Shown here piece after piece: positions 1 to 8,673 of a DNA stretch of 64,000 nucleotides (position 1 is the stretch's first letter; every line of letters starts with the position of its first letter). The stretch spans positions 496,001-560,000 of the forward strand of contig NZ_CP062163.1 in assembly GCF_014844095.1 (NCBI RefSeq), given 5' to 3'. Source of the stretch: Brevibacillus sp. JNUCC-41 (GTDB lineage Bacteria > Bacillota > Bacilli > Bacillales > DSM-1321). The notes under the pieces are model-generated. The model saw nothing but the letters and a program-made list of their open reading frames with translations. It was not told the DNA's origin and did no database searches. The translations under genes and the position numbers were made by a program.

Positions 1-933
1 AGAAGCGACGATTGATTGTGCCGCCAATTCCAGATCTGCTTCTTTATCAACAACGATCGTATCTTTACCGCCCATTTCAGCGATGACACGTTTTAACCAA
101 ATTTGGCCTTCCTGAACTTTTGCGGCACGCTCATAAATGCGGATTCCAACATCACGAGATCCAGTAAAGCTGATGAAACGTGTACGAGGATGATCTACCA
201 AATAATCGCCCACTTCGGCACCGCTTCCTGGAATGAAGTTTACGACTCCGGCAGGCAAGCCCGCTTCTTCCAACACTTCGATGAATTTAGCTGCAATGAC
301 CGGTGTTGTACTGGCCGGTTTCAATAAGACTGTATTTCCTGAAACAAGAGCAGCCGTCGTCATGCCTGCCATGATCGCAAACGGGAAGTTCCAAGGTGAG
401 ATGATGACTCCGACACCAAGTGGAATATAATTGAAAGCATTATGTTCAATCGGACGGCTTTCCACTGGCATGCCGTCTTTAAGCTTCAGCATTTGACGTG
501 CATAGTATTCCATGAAGTCGATCGCTTCCGCTGTATCTGCATCCGCCTCATTCCAAGGCTTCCCTGCTTCTTTAACCAATAGTGCCGAGAAATAATGTTT
601 TCTTCTCCGAACGGTGGCTGCAGCCCTGAATAAAATATTCGCTCGCACTTCCGCGTTCGTTTTTCTCCAAGTTTGGAATGTCTTATCTGCCGCTTGCATC
701 GCTTGCTCAGCAAGATCCTTATTCGCTTTGGATACGGTTCCGATAACTTCTTCTTTATTTGCTGGGTTTACAGAGGTAATGACTTCATCAGTAAACACTT
801 TTTCACCATTAATGATCAGCGGATATTTCTTCCCTAAATCATTAGCTACATCATTCAATGCCGCTTGAAAAGCTTTTTTGTTTTCTTCGATTTTAAAATT
901 AGTAAATGGTTCGTGTTTATATGGTTGGACCAT
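1..933 (-). CDS. rocA: L-glutamate gamma-semialdehyde dehydrogenase, 5' part (RocA)
   Basis: Oxidises glutamate-5-semialdehyde (from 1-pyrroline-5-carboxylate) to glutamate with NAD+ in arginine, ornithine and proline catabolism. About 310 N-terminal residues are present and the gene runs off the window start, so the catalytic Cys is not seen. The N-terminus resembles Bacillus RocA closely ([32 protein letters not shown]). The aldehyde dehydrogenase folding and cofactor motifs [15 protein letters not shown] and FTGSRDVG are intact, as is EMGGKD. The ATG follows an AGGGAG ribosome site. A consensus sigma-54 promoter lies about 50 bases upstream and the divergent neighbour is the RocR-type activator, which supports RocA over other aldehyde dehydrogenases. 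Confidence 0.93.
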   Translation of the reverse strand, partial: MVQPYKHEPFTNFKIEENKKAFQAALNDVANDLGKKYPLIINGEKVFTDEVITSVNPANKEEVIGTVSKANKDLAEQAMQAADKTFQTWRKTNAEVRANILFRAAATVRRRKHYFSALLVKEAGKPWNEADADTAEAIDFMEYYARQMLKLKDGMPVESRPIEHNAFNYIPLGVGVIISPWNFPFAIMAGMTTAALVSGNTVLLKPASTTPVIAAKFIEVLEEAGLPAGVVNFIPGSGAEVGDYLVDHPRTRFISFTGSRDVGIRIYERAAKVQEGQIWLKRVIAEMGGKDTIVVDKEADLELAAQSIVAS

Positions 934-982
934 TATGGCTCATCTCCCTAAAGTTTATGTTTTTACTTCTCGCTTATTAATA

Positions 983-1000
983 AAGCAAGTTCCGTGCCAA
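983..1000 (-). promoter_or_regulatory. sigma-54 promoter of rocA
   Basis: The minus strand reads TTGGCACGGAACTTGCTT, a full match to the -24/-12 consensus TTGGCAC-N5-TTGCW. It sits about 50 bases upstream of the rocA start, the place expected for a RocR-activated roc promoter. Confidence 0.9.
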
Positions 1001-1143
1001 CTTTTCATTTTTTTTGAAAAAATAATGATTTTACTTTTAAAATGCAATGAAATTCAGCACTTTTGGGGCAAAACTGACATAGTATGCCATTATTTTTTGC
1101 TCTAATCCCTTTTTTGTCGCTTAAACCTTACACTTTTTATTAA

Positions 1144-1160
1144 TGCAAAATTCATGCCAA
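1144..1160 (-). promoter_or_regulatory. second -24/-12-like element upstream of rocA
   Basis: The minus strand reads TTGGCATGAATTTTGCA, which has the sigma-54 spacing and both the GG and GC dinucleotides. It lies about 210 bases from the rocA start. It could be a distal promoter or a decoy; no gene other than rocA is positioned to use it. Confidence 0.45.
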
Positions 1161-1200
1161 CTAGAAAAACCATAAAAAACAGCGTTTTTTCACTTTTTCC

Positions 1201-1256
1201 GCAAAATATTTTTGCACTTCAATGCAAAATATTCTTGCTGTGCAAATTTTATTTGC
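1201..1256. promoter_or_regulatory. three RocR-type 15-bp dyads (candidate upstream activating sequences)
   Basis: Three near-identical 15-bp dyads occur at 1201 (GCAAAATATTTTTGC), 1224 (GCAAAATATTCTTGC) and 1242 (GCAAATTTTATTTGC). They lie between the divergent rocA and rocR promoters, about 200 bases from the sigma-54 promoter, as expected for enhancer sites of an AAA+ activator. The third abuts the rocR sigma-A promoter, so occupancy could also limit rocR expression. Assignment to RocR is inferred from position. Confidence 0.65.
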
Positions 1257-1281
1257 GCCTTTGCTACAATTCCTCTACAAT
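1253..1281 (+). promoter_or_regulatory. sigma-A promoter of rocR
   Basis: TTGCGC, a 17-base spacer, then TACAAT, ending 34 bases before the rocR ATG. The -35 overlaps the last dyad of the operator cluster. Confidence 0.6.
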
Positions 1282-1315
1282 AGCTCTAAGAAAAGAAGAA
1301 AAACGGGAGGCATTC

Positions 1316-2728
1316 ATGCATTTAGATCAAATCATTAAAATAGAAGGTTTCCAAACCATCCTCCACTCACTAGTGGACGTAATCGATATCGGGTTACATA
1401 TAATCGATATAAAAGGGCGGACCATTATATATAACAAGAAAATGGCTGAAATAGAAGGCATGGATTCGGAAGAGGTATTAGGGAAAAAGATTCACGAGAT
1501 CTTTAAATTCAAGGAAGAAACGGAGAGCACATTAATACGGGCGCTTCATTCTGGAAGGAAAACCGAAAACTCGAAGCAGACCTACTTCAATAATCTCGGA
1601 CAGGAAATTACAACAATCAATAATACATTTCCGATTTTGGACCAGAATCAAAATATCATCGGAGCCATTGAAGTGGCAAAGGATATAACGAATCTTGAAA
1701 GAATCATTAAAGATAATATCCTGAATAAAGGCGATACGAAATATACGTTTGACAGCATCATCGGAACGAGTGAGAATTTCTTGGAAGTCATTGAAAAAAG
1801 CAAGCGTTCGACCAGGACGGCATCCTCCATCCTCATTGTCGGGGAGACGGGAACGGGAAAAGAACTCTTTGCCCAAAGCATCCATAATGGCAGCAGCCGT
1901 TCGACACATCCTTTCATCAGCCAAAACTGTGCTGCCCTGCCAGATAGTCTTATTGAAGGAATTCTTTTTGGTACGAAGAAAGGGGCCTTCACCGGATCGA
2001 TTGAAAGGCCAGGTTTATTCGAACAGGCACAAGGCGGGACCATCCTTCTTGATGAAATCAATTCCTTAAATCCGAATATGCAGGCGAAATTATTAAGGGC
2101 CCTTCAAGAAAGGACGATTCGCCGCGTTGGGGATACAAAAGATAAAAAAATTGACGTACGGGTCATAGCAACGATAAATGAAGATCCAATAGATGCCATT
2201 GCAAATGATCATTTACGAAAGGATTTATATTATCGATTAAGTGTCGTTTCGTTATTCATCCCGCCTCTTCGTGAACGGAAAGAGGATATTCCCTTGCTGG
2301 CGCAATCCTTCATCGAGAAATTCAATGCGCTGTTCGAATTGAATATTGAAGGGATCAGTGAAGAGGTCTACTCGCTTTTTTATGATTACGACTGGCCCGG
2401 GAACGTAAGGGAACTTGAACATATCATTGAGGGGGCCATGAATTTAATGGAACCTGGCGATACAAAGATTGCCATCACCCACCTTCCGACGCTATTTAGG
2501 AAGAAAGCCCATTTGGAAGACATTCATCCCGAAAAAAAAGAGAATCATGCAATTGGAGATTTACAAGAGTCGACCTTATCTCTTGATGATTATATTGCCA
2601 ATACTGAAAAGCAATATTTGGAGAAAATCTTGAAAGAACATGGCATGAATATCTCCCAAGCTGCCAAGGCATTGAATATAAGCCGCCAAAGCCTTCAATA
2701 CCGCTTGAAAAAGTATCAGGTCAAATAA
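1316..2728 (+). CDS. rocR: sigma-54-dependent activator RocR
   Basis: Enhancer-binding activator of arginine/ornithine catabolic genes, 470 aa, close to the 461 aa of B. subtilis RocR. Order: N-terminal PAS sensor (roughly residues 10-125), central AAA+ sigma-54 interaction domain with Walker A GETGTGKE, the sigma-54-contacting GAFTGS loop and Walker B GGTILLDE, then a C-terminal Fis-type helix-turn-helix (NISQAAKALNISRQSLQYRLKK). The start was chosen for the GGGAGG site five bases upstream; an in-frame ATG 54 codons earlier lies inside the promoter. It is divergent from rocA, whose sigma-54 promoter it should activate. In the family the PAS domain senses ornithine or citrulline. Confidence 0.92.
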   Translation: MHLDQIIKIEGFQTILHSLVDVIDIGLHIIDIKGRTIIYNKKMAEIEGMDSEEVLGKKIHEIFKFKEETESTLIRALHSGRKTENSKQTYFNNLGQEITTINNTFPILDQNQNIIGAIEVAKDITNLERIIKDNILNKGDTKYTFDSIIGTSENFLEVIEKSKRSTRTASSILIVGETGTGKELFAQSIHNGSSRSTHPFISQNCAALPDSLIEGILFGTKKGAFTGSIERPGLFEQAQGGTILLDEINSLNPNMQAKLLRALQERTIRRVGDTKDKKIDVRVIATINEDPIDAIANDHLRKDLYYRLSVVSLFIPPLRERKEDIPLLAQSFIEKFNALFELNIEGISEEVYSLFYDYDWPGNVRELEHIIEGAMNLMEPGDTKIAITHLPTLFRKKAHLEDIHPEKKENHAIGDLQESTLSLDDYIANTEKQYLEKILKEHGMNISQAAKALNISRQSLQYRLKKYQVK

Positions 2729-2746
2729 CATCATTCCCGCACAAAA

Positions 2747-2773
2747 AAGGCCCCCATTATGATGGAGGGCCTT
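2747..2773. terminator. bidirectional terminator between rocR and azoR
   Basis: The dyad AAGGCCC...GGGCCTT is flanked by an A run on one side and CTTTTT-like sequence on the other, and sits between convergent genes. Confidence 0.8.
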
Positions 2774-2801
2774 CTTTGCCTGCTATTCATTCGACTTGCA
2801 A

Positions 2802-3488
2802 TCAGAATGTTTCAGCCGCTTTTGTAACGTTTTCCAAACCATCCGCGATGATTTCTTGTGTCCGGTCCGGATACTGATTATGGCCTTCAATGACCACGAC
2901 CTCCGGATTGTTGATTCCCCATAGGCCAATGATATTTTTCACTAAATTCACGGCCATTTCAGCAGAAGCCATTCCTTCCAATGCATAATCAGAACCGCGG
3001 GCATTCAATAGCATGACTTTTTTATCACCAGCATACCCGACAGGACCTTCCGCCGTATAATTGAACATTTTACCGGCTTGTGCCAAATAGGAAAGGTATG
3101 TGATTAGCGGTGCAGGAACCGTTGAGTTCCATAGAGGGAAAGCGAATACCACTTTATCCATGGACAGGAATTGATTTAAATATTGGTCAACCAGTTCTGC
3201 CGCCTTTTCCTCTTCGGATGTCAGTTCAAGACCTTGGTTGCGTTTATACAACCCGGTTATCGCCGTATTTCCATAGTACGGAAGTTCTTCTTTAAATAAA
3301 TCCAGCTCGGTCACTTCATCTGTAAGGTGTGTCTCTTTATATGCTTTTAAGAATGTATCATACATTTTCGAGCTGATTGCCTGATCTGCTGGACGATCAT
3401 TCACTTTAACGAATAATACTTTTGTCATTTCTCCATTCTCCCCTGCCGCGGTTTCTTTATTTCCAAATAATTTACTTAAGAATCCCAT
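2802..3488 (-). CDS. azoR: FMN-dependent NADH-azoreductase (AzoR family)
   Basis: Flavodoxin-fold enzyme that uses NADH to reduce azo bonds and quinones by two electrons; cytoplasmic. The core begins MTKVLFVKVNDRPADQ and contains the family features FPLWNSTVPAPLITYLS and the LNARGSDY loop. Two starts are credible. The ATG used here (228 aa, MGFLSKLFG) follows AAGGGTGAGG. An internal ATG at 3428 follows GGGGAG and would give the usual 208 aa. It lies about 30 bases behind catE and is probably co-transcribed with catDE, which fits a quinone/electrophile detoxification unit. Confidence 0.88.
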   Translation of the reverse strand: MGFLSKLFGNKETAAGENGEMTKVLFVKVNDRPADQAISSKMYDTFLKAYKETHLTDEVTELDLFKEELPYYGNTAITGLYKRNQGLELTSEEEKAAELVDQYLNQFLSMDKVVFAFPLWNSTVPAPLITYLSYLAQAGKMFNYTAEGPVGYAGDKKVMLLNARGSDYALEGMASAEMAVNLVKNIIGLWGINNPEVVVIEGHNQYPDRTQEIIADGLENVTKAAETF

Positions 3489-3517
3489 TATCCTCACCCT
3501 TGCTTTCTGCTTTTAAA

Positions 3518-4366
3518 TTAGACGACTAAATGAATCTTATTGCCAGATGGATCTGTTACAGCGAAAAACCCTTCTTTTTCCGTTACGACAGCCCCAATTC
3601 CTTGTAATTGCTCCGTTACTTTGTTTCTCGCATCTTCATCTGCAAAAACAAGAGTATACCAGTTCAGTCCCACACTATTTTCCTTTGGAGCAGGAGCGCC
3701 CACGCCATTCCAAGTGTTCAGCCCGATATGATGATGATATCCGCCGGTTGAAGTAAAGAGCGCTCCTCCATATCGATTCACAACGGTAAACCCAAGACCC
3801 TGCATGTAAAACTCCTCCGTTTTACGTAAATCCGCTACATGCAGATGTATATGCCCCATTAAAGTACCCGCAGGAAGTTTGCTCCACTCACCATCGCCTT
3901 CTTCCAGAAGGTCATTCCCATCCAACGGATCTGTGCCCATAGCGACTTCCCCACTGGCCCATCTCCAATCAGTGGATGGTCTGTCAGAGTATACTTCAAT
4001 GCCATTTCCATCCGGATCGGTAATGTACAGCGCTTCACTCACTTCATGATCCGCCGCTCCAAATGGATATTTCGTTTGAAGTAAATGGCGTAAAAAAATC
4101 GATAAGTCGGCACGGCTTGGCAGCAAAAGGGCAAAGTGATATAAGCCCGTAGTCCGCCCTTCTTTCGGAATCACATCCACAGGCTGCTCAAGTGTCAGCA
4201 ACGGGGTTTTTCCGTCTGTCGTTAAAACAGCTAGCCGGTCGGATTTCTTCAATACTTGAAGACCGAAGATTTCTTGATAAAACAAAATGGCCTTATTCAA
4301 ATCCAATACATTTATACTGACTTCGCCAACAAAAGTAATTGGTTTTTGATGAAAATTTTTATCCAT
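3518..4366 (-). CDS. catE: VOC-family extradiol (catechol-2,3-) dioxygenase CatE
   Basis: Two tandem vicinal-oxygen-chelate modules (about residues 10-130 and 165-282), 282 aa, like B. subtilis CatE (YfiE), which cleaves catechol with Fe(II). Visible metal-ligand candidates are the His of GLYHFALLLP, the Glu of NGIEVYSD and the His of GHIHLHVADL. It starts four bases after catD ends, so translation is likely coupled. The catD-catE pairing, known to be induced by catechol and thiol-reactive electrophiles in B. subtilis, supports the name; other VOC dioxygenases cannot be excluded from sequence alone. Confidence 0.85.
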   Translation of the reverse strand: MDKNFHQKPITFVGEVSINVLDLNKAILFYQEIFGLQVLKKSDRLAVLTTDGKTPLLTLEQPVDVIPKEGRTTGLYHFALLLPSRADLSIFLRHLLQTKYPFGAADHEVSEALYITDPDGNGIEVYSDRPSTDWRWASGEVAMGTDPLDGNDLLEEGDGEWSKLPAGTLMGHIHLHVADLRKTEEFYMQGLGFTVVNRYGGALFTSTGGYHHHIGLNTWNGVGAPAPKENSVGLNWYTLVFADEDARNKVTEQLQGIGAVVTEKEGFFAVTDPSGNKIHLVV

Positions 4367-4370
4367 ATTA

Positions 4371-4775
4371 TCACTTCCCTTTTTTATTGAAAATCACATG
4401 ATCCAAAGAAAGAACCGTACGGTTTGCACACACTAGATAGACAGACATGGCCAGCAGCGCCAAGTCCAGTTCATAGCCTGCCGCTTGCCCGTTTCCAAGA
4501 AAGCCGGCAGGTAATTTTGCCGTGAAGATCGCCCCCGCCATAATGACCGCAAATAGGACGGAAACGATTCGTGTTCCCAAACCCAGTATAACCGCAATTC
4601 CACCGATCAATTCGATTATTGCAACGATGTATGCCATGAAGCCAGGAATGCCAAGACTATCGAAGAATCCAGCTGTATTCCCTATGCCCCCTTGAAACTT
4701 TGAAACACCGTGAATGAAAAAAGTAAGACCTAAAATCACCCTTAAAAAAACTTGACCTGCATCATTTTTATTCAT
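4371..4775 (-). CDS. catD: DoxX-family membrane protein CatD
   Basis: 134 aa with four hydrophobic segments. The DoxX signature GLTFFIHGVSKFQGG appears near the N-terminus and IELIGGIAVILGLGTR in the middle. It matches B. subtilis CatD (YfiD), the membrane partner encoded ahead of CatE. The start follows AAGGAG. A consensus sigma-A promoter lies just upstream, so this is the first gene of catD-catE-azoR. Its biochemical role is unproven; DoxX proteins are usually tied to quinone or thiol redox. Confidence 0.85.
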   Translation of the reverse strand: MNKNDAGQVFLRVILGLTFFIHGVSKFQGGIGNTAGFFDSLGIPGFMAYIVAIIELIGGIAVILGLGTRIVSVLFAVIMAGAIFTAKLPAGFLGNGQAAGYELDLALLAMSVYLVCANRTVLSLDHVIFNKKGK

Positions 4776-4796
4776 GTATGAATTCTCCTTTTGTTA

Positions 4797-4842
4797 GTTA
4801 CTTTATGTAAGTTATTATATTTTAATAAGTTTGTAATGTCAA
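4797..4842 (-). promoter_or_regulatory. catD promoter with candidate operator
   Basis: TTGACA, a 17-base spacer, then TATAAT: a perfect consensus sigma-A promoter on the minus strand. The motif AACTTAC occurs both just before the -35 and just after the -10, where the inverted arms TTAC/GTAA also occur. Such a strong promoter implies repression; a YodB/CatR-type MarR operator is the likely explanation but is inferred. Confidence 0.7.
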
Positions 4843-4876
4843 GTAAGTTTATAGGAATATCTTTTTCTCAAAAGAA

Positions 4877-4900
4877 AACGAATTGCCGGAGCAACTCGTT
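4877..4900 (-). terminator. terminator after the nicotianamine-synthase-like gene
   Basis: Stem AACGAgTTGC / GCAAtTCGTT with a TCCG loop, followed by TTCTTTT on the minus strand. Confidence 0.75.
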
Positions 4901-4911
4901 CCATGATGTCA

Positions 4912-5730
4912 CTATTTAAATGTGTAATAAATGGTTGAATTGATGATGAAAGAATCCGCAATCGTTCTTCCGACTTCCTCACATGCCACTTTACTGAACT
5001 TTGTCGCATCAACGGGCTCATATAATAATCGATGAATGCCGTCAACCGACCTTATTGCGACGGTTGCGCCAGGGTTCGTCCGAAATATCCGTTCCAGTAT
5101 TTCTTCTTTATTGGGAACCAGGCTGGCAATCCATACAAGATCGAACTCCGTGTAGTCATGAAGGGCGCCATCAATCAGTATATAGTCTGAATTCCCTTCG
5201 ACATCCAGTTCGTGGACAATGCGCCTGCCAAGTGAATGGGCTTGTTCATCTATATCGAGACATGTCATTTTCGCACCCAACTCCCGTTGAAGCAGCAATG
5301 GACTTAATGGCAAAGGACCCGTCCCTACAAATGCGAATGATTGAATACCATTTTTCACCTTTTTCAATTCACTGATCTCCGTTTGAATCAGTTCTTTGTA
5401 GTTATCCCAATAAATGAAAGAACGGAAGTCATCAAGGGTGTTCACACTGCCAACAAATAATTTTGCATAATGATTCTCCATCAATGTTTCAGCAATCGTC
5501 AGCTTTTCAAGCATCGTATCCCGAATCGACCGGATTTCATCATGGTTGAGAATTTCTTCTGCCACATGCTGATCCAACGGTATCGAAATCATCGAAACCA
5601 GTTCGGTTAAAACGCGATTGATGATTTCGTTATTTGGTGATAAATCATCTTCTTTTAGTAAAATTTTATAAGTATCCATATATGTATGAATGATTTTTTC
5701 CTGGTTTCTAGACCATTTGATCGTTTTCAA
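4912..5730 (-). CDS. nicotianamine synthase-like aminobutanoyltransferase (CntL-like)
   Basis: Nicotianamine-synthase family enzyme, 272 aa. The family transfers 2-aminobutanoate from S-adenosylmethionine to an amino acid or itself to make metal chelators (nicotianamine, staphylopine-type precursors). The Rossmann core FVGTGPLPLSPLLLQRELGAK, then LDIDEQAHSLGRRIV, and LVWIASLV and VAIRSVDG follow the plant and bacterial order. The start chosen is a TTG eight bases after AGGAG; it overlaps the end of the MATE gene, so the two are coupled. No histidine racemase (CntK) or opine dehydrogenase (CntM) lies beside it, so the final product is not predictable from this window. Confidence 0.82.
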   Translation of the reverse strand: MKTIKWSRNQEKIIHTYMDTYKILLKEDDLSPNNEIINRVLTELVSMISIPLDQHVAEEILNHDEIRSIRDTMLEKLTIAETLMENHYAKLFVGSVNTLDDFRSFIYWDNYKELIQTEISELKKVKNGIQSFAFVGTGPLPLSPLLLQRELGAKMTCLDIDEQAHSLGRRIVHELDVEGNSDYILIDGALHDYTEFDLVWIASLVPNKEEILERIFRTNPGATVAIRSVDGIHRLLYEPVDATKFSKVACEEVGRTIADSFIINSTIYYTFK

Positions 5731-7045
5731 GGCGCACACTCCTATTAGGAAATAATTTTTTGCTTAACCGTGGTATATAAAAAGCCAAAAATACCGAGCG
5801 TCCTAGGCTGAATACAGTAAAGGCCAGCCATAATGCATGGTTTTGATATGCCGGTACAAAAATATAAAGTGTTATCAAGAAGGCAATCAAGGAATAGATC
5901 ATCGAGTTACGAATAGAGGCAGCTTCTGTTGCCCCAGTAAAAATACCGTAGAAAACGATGCCTACACTAGCAGATAGAGGGAATAAAATAAGCCAGATCT
6001 CATAAATGTTAGCCAGCTCAATGACACTTGGCATCCGTGTGAAAAGTGATAGGATGGTATCACCGCATAAATAATAACTGACAGCAATCATCAGGGAGAA
6101 CAGAACACCCCACTGCAACGAAAGGATCAGGGTCTTCTTATATAAGGGCTTATCTCCCGCACCAATCGCTTTTCCCACAAGAATGCTTGAAGCATTTGCG
6201 AGCCCGTCAAAGAAGTAAGCCATCAGATAGTGAATTTGGATGAGTACTGCATTCGCCGCCAATATCTCCGTTCCATATGAGGCACTCATTGCCGTGAAAA
6301 TATTAAAAACGGCCAACAGGCAAAGCGTCCTGATGAATAAATCCCGATTCACCGACATCATTTTCTTAATGGATGAAGGATCGAACATCTCTTTCAAAGG
6401 TGGCATTTCCATTCGATGCAGCGACGCTTTCACAATAATGATCAGTCCAATGAAGAAGGCCGTCACTTCCGAAAAAAGAGTCGCTATCGCTACCCCTTGC
6501 ACACCCCATGCGAATCCATGAACAAATAGCAAATCCAGGGCAATGTTCATCAGGTTCATGAGCACCTGTAAAACTAGCGAAACCTTGATCTTGGACATCC
6601 CCATCAGCCATCCCAATATGACGTAATTCATCAAAGTGAATGGGATTCCCCATATTCGAATGTTGAAGTATTCAGCCGCATATCCTCGGACGTCAGCATC
6701 GGGATTCATCAATGTTAAGGAAACATGTTCAATTGGCTCCTGAAGCAGGATGAAACCTACCCCTGCAACAATCGCCAGTATAAACGGCCTTAAAAAGGCT
6801 AAAATGCCTTGCTTCCCATCGTTTGCCCCGAGTGCTTGTGCAGCGAACCCTGAAGTGCTCACCCGCAAAAAACCAAACAGCCAATATAAGGTATTGAAAA
6901 TGACCGTACCTATGGCTACGCCTCCCAAATAAGCGGGGGTTGGCAACTGACCCACAACAGCGGTGTCCACAGCACCGATCAATGGCGTCGTTATCGTCGA
7001 TATGGTCAGTGGAATGGCCATGGCCAAATATGATCGATGGTTCAC
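5708..7045 (-). CDS. MATE-family efflux transporter
   Basis: 445 aa, 12 hydrophobic segments, multidrug-and-toxin-extrusion family of the DinF/NorM type, cation-coupled export across the membrane. The family-typical N-terminus AIPLTISTITTPLIGAVDTAVVGQL is present. It has a strong ribosome site (AAGGAGG) and its own Zur-box-like promoter region, and overlaps the metallophore synthase gene. By position it is the probable exporter of the metallophore, replacing the MFS exporter CntE found in Staphylococcus; that role is inferred. Confidence 0.88.
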   Translation of the reverse strand: MNHRSYLAMAIPLTISTITTPLIGAVDTAVVGQLPTPAYLGGVAIGTVIFNTLYWLFGFLRVSTSGFAAQALGANDGKQGILAFLRPFILAIVAGVGFILLQEPIEHVSLTLMNPDADVRGYAAEYFNIRIWGIPFTLMNYVILGWLMGMSKIKVSLVLQVLMNLMNIALDLLFVHGFAWGVQGVAIATLFSEVTAFFIGLIIIVKASLHRMEMPPLKEMFDPSSIKKMMSVNRDLFIRTLCLLAVFNIFTAMSASYGTEILAANAVLIQIHYLMAYFFDGLANASSILVGKAIGAGDKPLYKKTLILSLQWGVLFSLMIAVSYYLCGDTILSLFTRMPSVIELANIYEIWLILFPLSASVGIVFYGIFTGATEAASIRNSMIYSLIAFLITLYIFVPAYQNHALWLAFTVFSLGRSVFLAFYIPRLSKKLFPNRSVRLENDQMV

Positions 7046-7077
7046 CTTACTTCCTCCTTAAGAGTCAAACTTCACTT

Positions 7078-7098
7078 TAATCGAAACCATTACGATTT
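7078..7098 (-). promoter_or_regulatory. Zur-box-like operator ahead of MATE/synthase genes
   Basis: The right arm ATTACGATTT matches the Bacillus Zur consensus perfectly and the left arm TAATCGAAAC matches at seven of ten positions. The centre lies about 43 bases before the MATE start. Confidence 0.7.
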
Positions 7099-7114
7099 AA
7101 ATCCCGAAACCTCA

Positions 7115-7879
7115 TTATTCAAACATCGAAATCAGTTCTTTTGTGTATGAATGGCGATCGCTGCAAAAAAGCTGTTCGTTTTCGAAAGAATCCACAATAG
7201 CACCCCCTTTCATCACCATGATCCGTTGGCTCATCTCCTGTACAGCCGAAAGATCATGAGAAATGAAAAGGTAGGAAATGTCCAAAGTCTCCTGCAGCCC
7301 CCTTAACAATTTCAGCACCGCTGCTTGTGACAGAACGTCCAGGCTTGAAGTCGGTTCATCCAATATAATGAGGGCCGGTTCAATGCTGATCGCGCGTGCA
7401 ATGGTCACCCGCTGCTTTTGTCCGCCGCTTAGCTCATGCGGATAACGTTCAGCAAGACTCTTTGGGAGCTCCACGGTTTCCAGCAGCTGTCCGATATAGT
7501 TCGCTTCACTTATATACGTAAAATGTTTCATATTGACCTGGCTGCCAAATTGAAGATATGGATCCATCAGTGAATCTTTTATCCTTAGTTTTGGATTCAA
7601 GGCCGATGCAGGATTTTGCAAAACGGCTTGGATGTACTTGCGATACGGTTTTAAACTGCGTTCGCTTTTGTTTTGCAGCGCGGTTCCTTCAAATAGGATG
7701 CTGCCCTGGTCAAAGGATTCAATCTGAAGGATGAGCCTTGCCAGTGTGCTTTTTCCGCAGCCGCTCTCGCCCACTAACCCGAGGCATTCCTTCCTTTCGA
7801 TGCTGAAATTCACGTTCCTTAGTATTTCCACTCCGTTATCATAGCTTTTATGGACATTTTGCACTTCTAATAACGTCAT
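7115..7879 (-). CDS. Opp/Cnt-type ABC transporter ATP-binding protein (second ATPase, CntF-like)
   Basis: 254 aa ATPase energising import through the two permeases upstream. It has Walker A GESGCGKS, the Q-loop region AVLQNPASALNP, ABC signature LSGGQKQR, Walker B ALIILDEPTSSLD and the switch His in ISHD. It overlaps the preceding ATPase gene by four bases. Oligopeptide and nickel/metallophore importers of this family carry two different ATPases. The linked metallophore gene and Zur boxes favour a metal-chelate substrate. Confidence 0.9.
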   Translation of the reverse strand: MTLLEVQNVHKSYDNGVEILRNVNFSIERKECLGLVGESGCGKSTLARLILQIESFDQGSILFEGTALQNKSERSLKPYRKYIQAVLQNPASALNPKLRIKDSLMDPYLQFGSQVNMKHFTYISEANYIGQLLETVELPKSLAERYPHELSGGQKQRVTIARAISIEPALIILDEPTSSLDVLSQAAVLKLLRGLQETLDISYLFISHDLSAVQEMSQRIMVMKGGAIVDSFENEQLFCSDRHSYTKELISMFE

Positions 7880-8673
7880 CCTGACACTCCTTCAATCTCA
7901 AATGGAATTCTGCTCAATGATGGAGATGATTGAATCAGTTTATTCGTATATGCATGCTGCGGATGATTCAATACCTGATTTTTATCACCGGTCTCAATGA
8001 TGGCCCCGTCTTTCATGACCGCAATGCGATCCGCATACTTCTTGACATGACGTAAATCATGGGTGATGAATAAGACCGCACATCCGGTTTCTTTTTGGAG
8101 CCTTGATAACAGCTTTAAGACCTTAAAGGAAGATACACTGTCCAAGGCTGTGGTCGGTTCATCCGCTATCAAAATATCCGGTTCAAGCAGCAAGGCTATC
8201 GAAATGGATACACGCTGAAGCTGCCCACCGCTTAATTGAAAAGGGTATCTGCCGTAGATATCTTCATTCAAGCCCACCGATATGAGCGCCTTTACCGCTT
8301 GCTGTCTCCTTGCCTTTTTGGAAAGGTTCAAATGTGTTCGCTGATATTCGTCGAAATGTTGGCCGATAGTGAGGAACGGTGTGAATGAGCCCTGGTAATC
8401 TTGAAAAATATAAGCCAGGCGCTTTCCGCGAATCTTCCTGATTTCAGAGGAAGATAGCGTTAAAAGATTTTTTTCCCCGTACCATATTTCCCCCTTCGCT
8501 TGGAGATTGGGTGCAAGCAGCTGACATATGGCCATGGCCGTCATGCTTTTGCCGCTCCCGCTTTGTCCGACAAGTGCGGACCACTCACCTTCCTGCACAT
8601 CTAACGAAAGATCCTTGACGATATGACGTTGCTTTCCCATGATATTTAGCTGCCTCAAGGATAAAATGCTCAT
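7876..8673 (-). CDS. Opp/Cnt-type ABC transporter ATP-binding protein (first ATPase, CntD-like)
   Basis: 265 aa with Walker A GQSGSGKS, signature LSGGQLQR, Walker B DILIADEPTTALD and ITHD. It overlaps both neighbours by four bases in one five-gene transport operon. The C-terminal extension after the ATPase core is short compared with OppD, as in nickel and metallophore importers. Confidence 0.9.
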   Translation of the reverse strand: MSILSLRQLNIMGKQRHIVKDLSLDVQEGEWSALVGQSGSGKSMTAMAICQLLAPNLQAKGEIWYGEKNLLTLSSSEIRKIRGKRLAYIFQDYQGSFTPFLTIGQHFDEYQRTHLNLSKKARRQQAVKALISVGLNEDIYGRYPFQLSGGQLQRVSISIALLLEPDILIADEPTTALDSVSSFKVLKLLSRLQKETGCAVLFITHDLRHVKKYADRIAVMKDGAIIETGDKNQVLNHPQHAYTNKLIQSSPSLSRIPFEIEGVSG

